Shown: piece after piece, positions 10,701-22,700 of the stretch
Numbering within the stretch: position 1 is the stretch's first letter
Layout of the letters: each line of letters begins with the position of its first letter
Notes under the pieces: generated by a model
Seen by the model: the letters and a program-made list of their open reading frames with translations, nothing else
What the model was told of the DNA's origin: nothing
The model's database searches: none
DNA from: Nematostella vectensis
Taxonomy: Eukaryota; Cnidaria; Anthozoa; Actiniaria; Edwardsiidae
Length of the DNA: 64,000 bases
Assembly: GCF_932526225.1 (NCBI RefSeq)
Contig: NC_064043.1
Coordinates: forward strand, 8,795,501-8,859,500
Direction: 5' to 3'
Program-made: the position numbers and the translations under genes

Positions 10701-13700
10701 TTACCATTAGTAACCCGCATCCAGAGCAGAGTTTGCAGCTAAATTCAATCTCTGGTAGCACAGGGCATTTTCATGCTTCTTTTTTTCGAACCAAAGTAAG
10801 TAGTTATTTTTCACGAATAAACAATCATACAAACAAATAAAATAGTTTGGTTTGATTTTAACTAATGACTTGTTGTGAGAGAAGTATTGGGCATTGGTTC
10901 ATCTATAATTACTTATTTCACCTGGTGTAATTTTTGCAACTTGCTGCCCTTTCAAGTATTTTCAGTTTACCATAGTGCACCTGTACAATTTTTTTGTTTA
11001 AATTGTGACTACCAATGTCATACTGTTGCTGTTATTTGTGTTGATATTTTTTTGTTATTTGACTGTATTTGTTATTGTTAGTTTGATTTACACTAGTGTT
11101 TTTTCCCCTAGGTAGTCCAGCCAGTTGGTAATACTACGTTTGATGTAGTTTTTCTAGCAAGACTCATAGGCAGTGCCGAAAACACATTATTTATTCACAC
11201 ATCAAAAGGGGTTTATCCCTACCAGGTAGGGATACTGACCAATTTACCATAGTTAGCTGCATACCCAGGATTTGCTAAGGGGGTGCCCACTTTTTTGCTG
11301 TTGAGGAGGGTTGCGATGCAACCTGCGCTTTGCCCTGGCTACACACCTGGTGATACAGCTACAGTTTTATTGAAAAGAGAATTTATTACAGCTCTAAGAA
11401 GACCATGGCCAAAATGTTGTACGAAAATTTTCTGCCATTTTTACGATATGGCTACATTTAATGTCAGTTCTCAGATTGTGCATTCTAGAGATGGGAATGG
11501 GTGTGTTTTGCATAAGTATGTGCTTTGACCTAATTATATAATTTCAAAAACTTTGATTTGTGGGTAATGATAATATTTTATAACTTTTATATAGCAAAGG
11601 ATATTAACCCTTTCACTCCCTAGGGGGGCATGACAGATAATGCCCTATTTCCCAAGGGCCTAGGGATTAACACTCTTATCAATGGAGCCAATTCTATATG
11701 GTACCAGAAAAATTGAAAATAAGGCTTTAAATACTCAAAATCATGTTTAACAATAGTAAAAATGTTTATTGCCAAGACAAATCCCTATCACTTGATGTAC
11801 ATAACGTGAAGTTGAAGTTATGGCTATTTATGAGAAATGTACTTAATGACTGATATTGTGTTCTCTTTCTTTACAGGTCTTTGGTGTGGGGATCCCAAAC
11901 CCCTACAGGCTGAGACCATTCCTTGGTGCTAGAGTTCCTGTTAATTTCTCCTTTACATCTTTAATTAATATGCACAATCCCTACAGTAGTCCATTACAGG
12001 TGAGAAATAGTTTTCTGTGCATTTATTTTATTGTGTCCTCGCTTACAAAGTGCTGTATTATTCTGTGATTGTTTGTTTCGTTTTATTCAACTTTTCAAAG
12101 TCCGCAGCTCGCAGACGGGTGCAGAAATGTTTATCTTTTCGCTGGTTGTGTAAAGGCTAGTTTAGATAGCATGATTTAGTTGTGTGCGTCTCTAGTGGTA
12201 TACAACTTGAGTTGTAAGAGAGCGTGAATCAGCCTATGACCATGCTACCATGCTTGACTACAAAAGTCAGGGCTAAGACACTCCGTAAGCAAGTGGCAGA
12301 CAACATAAATTGTGCTGTCTAAGTCAGCTTAAGAAGTTTCACATTCACTACAATTTGATTCTGTACTGTAATTAGTGTACTTGTGTTGAGAAGACATGAT
12401 ATATGTTTCTGTGTAGGTTGTAGAGATGTATTCCAGTGGCCAGGATCTTCATCTAGAGCTACCATCAGGTCGAGATGAGGCACCTCAGGGATACTGGGTA
12501 AGATTCTGTTCTTGAAGATTCCAAACAAGCAGTTCATTACAGAGGAAAATTAAAAGTGCTTTTTCTCTAAACAGGGCTTCTGGAATTACACGGAAAAAAC
12601 TCAAAATTATGCGGGATTCTATGCTAAATTAAGTGGAAAATCAATCATTACGAGCTATATTACGCGGGATTTTGCAATACATTTTTTTTTACTGAATTGC
12701 GGCTAAATTTTACGGAATATCAACTGTTACGCCCAAACTACATTTTGTACCGAAGGAGAGCACGAAATAACTTGAAAAAGGTTTATTTTTTGCTCGAAAA
12801 TATCTTAGGCGAGTTTTCATTGGCTCCTAGCCACCAGCCAATTAAAAAAGGTATTTTATTATTAGTCCTAGGCCTTCGCGGTTTAGCAAAGAATGCCTAG
12901 TCATTTTATTTGTTTTCGAAATTCATTTCTAAATATCGCTCTCTTAGGAAGAACATCTGTCTTTTTTTTTACGAGAAATAGAGGTAAGAACACATCAGCT
13001 GTGCACTTGAATGTCTTTTCTTTAAAATTTAGCTAAATTACGCAGGATTACGCGGAAATTTGTAGATTACTCAGATTACGCGGAGAAAGCCAAATTACGC
13101 GCTTCCGCACAAGTGCATAATTCCAGAAGCCCTGTCTAAACAAACAATGCCATGGTTCTGTTAAGATGCATTTCAAGAATGTAATGGTCTAAGGTGTTAC
13201 AATTGGGTTTGTGAATTGTGAAACATTTTACCATGGCAACCAAGACACAGTTTTATATTAGCCAAATGAGATGCAAAGTGTTTCTTGTGAAATCACGGGA
13301 GGCCTAGTTTGTTAACGCTTTGGCCTTTCATCCCTGTGGCTCAGGTTCAAATCCTGGCTCTTACTGGTTATTTTTCCCGGGTTCCTGCCTTAATTTGAAG
13401 TAGAAGATTACCCTGTGTTTCCAGTCTTCTCAGATGACGACACTAAACTGGAGGTGTCCAGTCTTTTAAAGCTGCACTTCACTAACCTGAGCCTGAGGGA
13501 CCACCCACCAGTGACAGTAGTTACAATGCTTACTAACAATACACACAAGGGGGTACTTTATTTGGAGGCTAGCTCTTTTGTGTCTTCCGCACCAGTAAAA
13601 CTGGTGAAAATTCAATAGATACAGTAAATTAATAGAAATAGAAAATATACTAGTATGATGATTGTATCTTTCTCACAAAGGGTCCGAGGACATTAATACA

Positions 13701-16700
13701 GTGATAACTGCTCTACTTAGCGAGATTTAAACCTTTATTGGCCATTCCAGCTATAAGTTTGTGCGCGCATAACCATAGAAACCTACCTCAACTACCAGAA
13801 TGCAGCACACACTTTTTTAAGCTTATATCAAACGAAGCGTGCGCTGTATGCCGGTAGTTAAAGGTAGGTTCCCATGGTGAGTGCATGCGCATGCTTATAG
13901 CCGGAATGGCCTATTAAAAGGGAAACAAATCCAGAAGAAGGCATTAACCAACCAACCATCCTTTCATAGCATAAGAATTTCACTAATAAATTAGTGATAG
14001 GGATTAAAGCTGAATGCATTATTTTCCAGGAAATTCCTCCATATGAGACCAAGACTCTAATGAGAGTTAGCTTTGTCAGTCATGCTGCAAATAATCACAC
14101 AGCGTTTATTCGCATCAAGACCAGCACGCCTGCTCCATCTAATGAGTTCCTAATACTTCCTGTGGAAGTTGAAGTCACAACAGGTATGCTAAGCTGACTG
14201 GTATCTAAATATGCAAAGGAACAGATTATTGTTAAATCCAAACAGTATGTATAATAAAGAACTTGTAATCACTGGTTGAGTGAAACGTGGGGGACTAATT
14301 CAGTAATTCAAAATAATTTTATATTTACTCTTAGTGTCCACTAATCACTGCCCAGCATTATGGCTACAAATATTGATGTTGTTTTCCATGTTATATACCT
14401 GACCCTAATAATGAATCATTGTTCCAAGATTAATTTATTTCCATTACCATGGCTTTAATGTTTTGGCCATGAATTCCTAGGGTCAAAATGTCCTGTTTCT
14501 GGACAAAACTTATTGTGGATTTTGTGCTGTCTGTGTGCTATGCGACCTTTTTGCCTTTTGATGCTTTTTGCGTCTTCTTTATTTACACATAATCATTGCT
14601 TAAATGAATTCTGGTCTTTCTGTTTTGTTTTCAGCTCCTGGGCTGTTTTCCTCAGTTGATATGATTGATTTTGGTACACTTAGGACGATGGGTAAGTACC
14701 AGAAAAAACTGTTTTGAAAAGTCACTTTTTCTGTATGCACTTTTAGTTAGGTCTACAATAAGCCATTTTAATAATGTTTTTATTTGCAGATGAGCCAAAA
14801 ACTGTAGGAATATATTTACTAAATTCTGGTCCTAAACAAGTCCATGTGTCGGTAAGTGCAACATTATAACTTCCAACACTTTACACAAAAGCCAACTCCT
14901 GGATAGCCTCTTGTATAAGTAAATTGCTTTTTTGTAAAGCTTTTACACTTATCGAAAAGCAGCAAAGCGGAATATTTTGGTGTAATTTTTACTCTCTTGA
15001 TGTGCCTTTCATGTATGTAGGATTCTTTCTGGAAAAGTGTAATTCTTTGAGCATTTCTTGATGTAAATCATTGTGTCAAGTTGTGTTTCACAAGGAAATA
15101 TTTTTCTTGTTTCTCAAATGATTTACTTCTATCCACAGTCAGTTGCAGTAGAACCAGGCAACAGTGCTGTGTCAGTCACATTTTCGGTGAGTCATAGCAG
15201 CTACATTGTATAAATATCTAAAATGTCCACTTATTTTCCATCAAGGAGGTGTTTTCAAGATGATGGAAGTCCTGTGGAATTTGGATGTGAAAGTGAGGCT
15301 TTGACAGGATGCCGTTTGTTTAAACATCTTGCATTCCAAGCCATTTTAACTACAGTAGGAGGTTTAGCTTCAAGCTTTAAGACAAGCCAAAACATCATAG
15401 GTTGAATAAGTTGGCTGCATCTAAACTCTGACCGGCCTAAGCCTTGCTTTGCTTTCATGTGCAAAATAACACATCTAGAAAATAGCCTATTTGATCTGTA
15501 GAAGAAAGAAACCTTTTTGTTTCAAACATAATCACAGCCTCTACAAAGTTCTGTCAGGTCAAAATTTGTTTTTGTGTTTGTTTTCAGCCAGTAGTATTAA
15601 AGCAGTTGTCCAAATATTCGAAAGTTGCTTCTATTACATATTCTGGTAAGTAAAAAGCCCTTTGACCTAGGCAGGCGTCTCATTAAGTTTCAGAGTAGGC
15701 ATTGGAGATTAATAAGTAGGCAGTGGAAGTTATCTTAAATTATTTATTGAAATAAAACTAAAATCAACTTTTGTAAAAAAGTAGCCTGCACTTGGTGGAA
15801 AAAAGCTTGCGGTTCCGACAGCTGCCAAGGCCTAATGAAAGCCCTGCTAGGTATTGTGGTAATAATTGTAAATCGTACTAATTTTCTTTTCTTGTTAATG
15901 CCCTTCAGCATATCATGTTAAACGCAGCAGACAATTTACTGGAAAGATTGTCATAAAAACTAACAGCAAATCTACCCCGAAGATGGAGATTCCTTACCAG
16001 GCTAATGTTCTACAAGGGTAAGGGAGGTAATACATATTTGCCCAAATCCTCTGATTTCTTATTGATTTGTATCCTTTCCCATTCTAGGACCATAGCATAT
16101 TCTGTCAGTAAAACACGTTTTTTTGTGGGCAAGCCTCCGTTTCTTCCTGTGGTCCGGGAGCTACCAATCACAAATACCTTCAGCTTCTCTGTGATTATTT
16201 ATGATGCCACTTTTCCACCAGAAGTACAAAACTTATTTTCAGTAAGTCTGTCTGAACATCTGCCTGTCCTTCTATATCTATCTTCTATCTGTGTCTATCA
16301 GTGTCTTAAATGAGTCGTTCTGCCTGTTTCTTTGTCCTTTTATCAAGTCATATTTTTTTTTCATGTTCATCTATCAGATTGTAAATTTTACCAAGCCAGC
16401 ACTAATTAAGCCGCACCAAACAGCCACGCCTTTTTATGTGCACTTCGTGGCTAACGGATCAGATACGTCACTTTCAACTATTTTGAGAGTCTACACTAAT
16501 GCCTCGATATTCACCATTCCTATCCATTGTTATGATGGCAAGATCAAGGTTGGTATAATCAGTGTCATATATCCAGCTTTGTTAGCAATTAAAGTGCTAG
16601 TTGCCACCCAGTTGATACAGTACTATACAGGTGTTGGGTTTGTCAAGATCACGGTGTGTATGATCAATAATATGTAACCTGCTTGTATATTAGCGATTAA

Positions 16701-19700
16701 GGGTTAGTTGCCACCCCGTTGATATAGTACTATCAGGGCTTCTGGAATTACAAGGGAAAAAACTCAAAATTACGTGGGATTCTTTGCTGAATTACGCGCT
16801 AAATTATGCGGAAAATCAATCATTACGTGCTAAATTACGTGGGATTTTGCAATACATTTTTCTCTAAAAATCAAAATTTTGCGGGATTCTTTACTGAATT
16901 ACGCGCTAAATTACACATATAAACTGTTACGCCCAAACTACATTTTGTACCGAAGAAAAGCACGAAATAATGTTTATTTTTTGTGTGAAAATATCTTAGG
17001 CGAGTTTTCATTGGCTCCTAGCCACCAGCCAATTAAAAAAGGCATTTTATTATTAGTCCTAGGCCTTCGCGGCTTAGCAAAGAACGCCTAGTCATTTTAT
17101 AAGTTTACGAAATTCAGTTCGAAATATTGCACTCTTACGAAGAATATCTGTCTTTTTTTTTACGAGAAATAGAGGTAAGAACCCTAAAAGAACACATCAG
17201 CTGTGTACTTAAATGTTTTGTCTTTCACAATTTAGCTAAATTACGCGGGATTACGCTGAAATTTGTGGATTACGCGGAGAAAGCCAAATTACGCGCTTCC
17301 GCACAAGAGCGTAATTCCAGAAGCCCTTTACTATACAGATGTTGTGTTTTTTTCCATCGTTTTGAGTCATCAATTGAAATTTAAATAAAACCTCATTTTA
17401 TTGGTTTAGCAAACCCAGTGTAGATATACATCTTACCAAACATCCTACCAATCTGAGTAAAAGCTGAAACTGTTTTAAAAACAAATCATTATTTGCTACT
17501 TTTAAAGAATTTGAGCCATTCAAAGGATAGAATAATATCTGCCTTAGTGTGGACAGGCATACTGTGTAGAATATCCTATTTTGAAATCACTGTTTAATTG
17601 ACAATGATGATGATGATGATGATGATATGTTTATTTCTAGCCATCATATAGTTTACATATTTGACAGATACAAATTTTGAACATTAACTTAGACTGTGCA
17701 TGAGCTAGAGTGTAACAACCTGTTTTTAGCTATTTGCAAGATGAATTTAGTTAACAAGAGAAAGAATTGTTATTATTAGTTTTTCACGCTTCCCGGGGTT
17801 CGTGGTTATAGTTCTCTATCACCCTGCGCCCATAGTGTGTTTTTGGTTTGACTGCAGAAATAAAGCTGCGAAAAGGATTGATTTGTTTATCCTGTTTTCA
17901 ATTTTAATCATTTCATTAATTACTGTAACTGTGACTGATATATCCATATGCTAAGATGATTAAATAAAACGGCCAAGATTAACCATAGTTAAATCATTAG
18001 GTGGCTAACGAGATATGGGATTATTATTGCAGAACTCTTAAAAGAACGACCACAACGCATTGGTGGCCATAGCATTCACATTTTGTTCTTGTTGAACCTT
18101 TGTGTACAGAAATTAACAAAATAAATTACCCAATTCTAGGTCTCACCTTATCCTATTATCCTCTACATTTGTGCATTTTTTTTTTGCCATATTAGTATTT
18201 GTGTTGGTTTGTGGCATTTATTTTGCAAGAATGACTGTATATCAGACCGTTTTGTTTCTTGCAATATGGATTTGTGAGTGACACGCAAGCTAAAGCCCAT
18301 CGATGGTTGTTGGTTTGTTAACCTGCTGCATTGTGAAGTTAAAACCATTTTTATAAGTTAATTAAGAGCAAAAATGAAGGGATGTGATACATATGTTATT
18401 CAGTAAACATGTTTTTGTTGATTCTCAAATGAGAAAAAAATCGTGCTAGATGACATAATTTTCAAGTGTTACAGAACTATAACCGCTGCTACAGAACTAC
18501 TACCACTATGAAAAAAACAACATATACATCAATAAAATTTGAAAATGTGTAGTCTTTTCTGTGCATATTATATACATAAGTAAATTTGTAGTCATCTTAG
18601 AAAAAATCATGAGCATTGGGCCATCCACAAAAAAGATAGAACAATTTTAATATGAAGTGCTACAGAACTGCTTATTGTACTGTATTGTAGATTGTCACGG
18701 ATTGATCCTTTTTCTTCTAGTATGTGGTGAATGGTATTTAGATTGTCACGGATTGATCTTTTTTCTTCTAGTATGTGGTGAATGGTATTGAAGAAGATGT
18801 AGTGGACTATGGAACTGTTGGGACTGGAGAAAATAGAACCAAAACAGTGAAACTTATTAACAACAACCCTATAGAAGTAAGTGATGCATTCAAGAAAGAT
18901 ATGGAGGATATGGACATTAATCAAAACATGCTTTTTAAAACACATTCTACTTCTTTGGCGTTTGCCATGACTTAAAAGCACTGATACTGAGTTTATTCCT
19001 CTCTTTCAGGTAATAATAACAAATATAACTTGTAACTTAACTTATGCAATAATGAAGCTGATTGACACTAAGCCTAACAACAACAGTCGCCATCATAAAG
19101 GCACCTCATCACAATCAAAAGAGACTGATGAACCAGGGAAAATACAACCTGATACTGTAAGTGAAGTCGGCATTGGATAGCAATATTCAGGCATGTAGCT
19201 AAACCCCACTGCTACCTCCCTCTCCCAACCAACCTTCACTCCCCTCAACCATATCATATGATATTTTGTCTAGCTAAGCTCCTGAATGCTGAGCAAGGCA
19301 GTATCATATTGAGTCAAGATATACTGTCTTTTTCAACCCCTTAATATGTAAACTAGTTTGACCTTTTTCATTCCATCACTTTTTTCTGATGAGTCAAAAA
19401 TTGGTGTGGGAGATGTAGATGTAATTACATGCATGTAATGACATACATTTATCTACACAATATATTGAATAGAAAAGTAAAATCCTTCAAGAAAGTCAAT
19501 CAACAACTCCCTTTTTATTGTCCAAAATTAGAAATACAGTGGCTTATTTGCAAGAAAACTTCAGAATAACCATCCACAATTGAAGTCTGATACTTTATTA
19601 ATGATACAGTACTGTAGTTGATTAAAAGTTTCTGTTACTTGCTTAAACTAACCAATGGAATGGCTTCTTTGAGGCCCTTGGTATTGTGTGGAAGTGTGGC

Positions 19701-22700
19701 GGCATGAATGTCCTTCTTTAATACATCATCCTTTTGCTACACATTTACTGGGAAAGTATTTTTTTTTATGGGGATTACAAATGTTACTTGATCCCTTAAA
19801 ATAATGCCATGCTAATATGTGTAAATTCTTTCTGGGTTACTCAGTAAGAGAAATTAAAACAAAGAGAAGATTAAAATGTCTTTTTTTTCCTCTATAGATC
19901 ATCATTAAACCTGCTCATACCACAACCTTCAGTGTTGAGGTAGTCATCCCTAAAAAAGAGGGCCAGTTTGCTGGTGAAATACAAATCACAACAGACTATG
20001 AGGTATTCAAAATTGTGAAGTAGGAGGGGCCCAGTTTCCTATATGCCAATGCGCATGTTCATACTTCACTCAGAAAACATTTTTTTCTCATGAAAGACAT
20101 GAGGGTCCAAGGATAATGACTGGTTGCATCAACTAAAAATATCCTATATCATTTGATTTTGATGGTGGAACTATAAAACTAAAATATACAGAGCACGATT
20201 TATTCAACAATTGTAAACATTTTAAAAATATTTTTAAAAGGGGAGGGTGCGTACAATACCCTTGCTGTGCCGCCAAGTGTCTGCTGGGATGGCAAAGTTG
20301 TGGCTATAGAGGCTCTTTATTGATAACACCATAATTGTGTCGCAGGTGCTTCATATACCGATTTATTTCCGTGCATTGGATGGGCAAGTGACACCATCAC
20401 CACTTCTTTTGACCTTTCCTCCAACATTTCCAGTAAGTAACACCACCAATCTCACCCTTTCATGTGTATTACCACTGGTAAGCAAAGGATGAGTTTTAAA
20501 ATCGATCGTTGTTGACATTCTCTATGACATTCGCTTTTGGAAATTGAAGTTTTGTGTGAATCAAATATTGTTGTGATTGGCCTTTTTTGACTACTTTTTC
20601 TGTTGAATTGCCTTTAGGGTCGTACAGAGGTCCAGCCTGTTTATCTTCACAGTACATTCTCAACCCCTTTAAACTTAGTCACTGTCAGGTGTGACCCTGC
20701 TGATGGGAGGTTTACATTCAGGCCTTTGAGTAGTGGCTCCACTGTGGAAGCTAATACAAACGTCCAGGTGAGAGTACTATTAATAATGCAATCTAGTGTG
20801 TATTCTGATACAATTGTCAGAGTATTATAAATAACAACATTCACACATACCATATGCATATTTAGTCTCTAAAAACGTTTTATTTTGGCTATTTTTAGTG
20901 AAAACCAAATGATGCAATGGGCTGTGTAATTTGGCTGCTTTTTAGTTCCATTTGCTCTGTCCTTTTCAGTCCCAACCTCCTCGCCACTCATTTTCAACAC
21001 AGGTTGGCTCTGTCCAGTTCAAACCATCTTTTGGTTGCAAAGGGCAGTGTTATATGGGCCTTGGAACAGGCACAAGAGGTAAAGTGATAAATTCTGATCG
21101 GCAGTAAAAGGAATGGCTAATCTTAAATGATTTCTTGAATTAGACTCATATTTGAAAGTCATCAACGCTTTTTTAGTTTCGTGATACACAAATACTTAGA
21201 AAACGTTTTATTGCTAACTATTTCTATTTCTGAAGCCTTTCTAGCTTGGGTCCCATTTCTGAAACGTCTGCTTACACATTTCAGCTGTTCTGTGATTGAA
21301 GTTGAAATCATTCAGTTAGTAAAGTTTGCTGTCTCACGCATGCAGTCCTGAACATCAAACAGACTTTTCTCGGTATACTTTACTTGATATACTTTATTGT
21401 ATATACTATCAAATCACTCCTTATGTACATTCAGCTCTTACGCGGTACTTAACTGTGGATTTTGGCCGCAGGTTTTTTAAAAATATAACGTTACCACGGT
21501 CAACGCGGCTGACCACGGTTTGCGAAAAAATCTTGGACTCAGCGAAAATGTTGCAATAACTTTGAGCAGCACTGTAGATAACTGATAAGCCCTTGTGAAT
21601 CCAGGGTAGTTAACCAATTAGCTCTTGCAAATGATAGGGGATGCTGAAAACACCACTTGCTTGAAATGAAATGAAAAATAAAAATGTTGAGTATGCGCTT
21701 TAAGTGACTTGTCTAAACTTGTCAGTGTGTAGAAAAGGACTGCCCCACAATCATTCATTTACAATCTCTCAATTACAATCTCTCATTTACAGTCATAAGT
21801 GTGGGTTAGTGTGTAGACATTGTCACTAAAGATGGTACCACGGCCAGTGGTAAGCTAACAACCTCTGGCCTCAGTGCTTTAGAATTCGTTATGTGCCCTC
21901 CTGGCCTAGTTAGGAGTCCAACTAGGAGAACGTTTCACAAAGACCTTAAATTGATCCTCCATAAGTCTGGTTGATTTTGTTCATTCTGTTGCTAGGCACA
22001 AAGTGGCTCTCTACCTTGACTCTGCCATCAGATGTTGGAGACCATGATAATCAATATGCTGAGAAGTTGCAGAGGGTGTATGACTCTTTAAAGCAATCTG
22101 GAAACACAGCGTAAGTACCATTTAACAGAGGCTGTTCAACTCATTGGAGCAATCTGGAAACACAGGGTAAGTGCCATATAACAGAGGCTGTACAACCCAC
22201 TAAAGCAATCTGGAAACACAGCGTAAGTACCATATAACAGAGGCTGTTCAACTCATTGGAGCAATCTGGAAACACAGTGTAAGTACCATATAACAGAGGC
22301 TGTACAACTCACTAAAGCAATCTGGAAACACAGCGTAAGTACCATATAACAGAGGCTGTTCAACTCATTGGAGCAATCTGGAAACACAGCGTAAGTACCA
22401 TATAACAGAGGCTGTACAACTCACTAAAGCAATCTGGAAACACAGCGTTAAGTACTGTAAAACAGGGGCTGTGCGACTACCTGAAGGAATCTGGAAACGC
22501 AGCAGAACTACCAAATAACATAGGCTGTTGGACCCAGTCAAGACATTAAATATCTTTTATGTCATCTACTATGAGCCAAAACTATTTTTTAGCTTCATAA
22601 GTAGTAACATTGCACGTATATTTTCTCTGTTTCAGGATGAATGTATCTTTAATTATCAGCACAGATCTTGTGAGAAACATCCCAGTTCAGATGCATGCCT

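Noticed and set aside
13290..13385. Functional tRNA gene
   Set aside because: A- and B-box-like motifs are present but the acceptor and anticodon stems do not pair.
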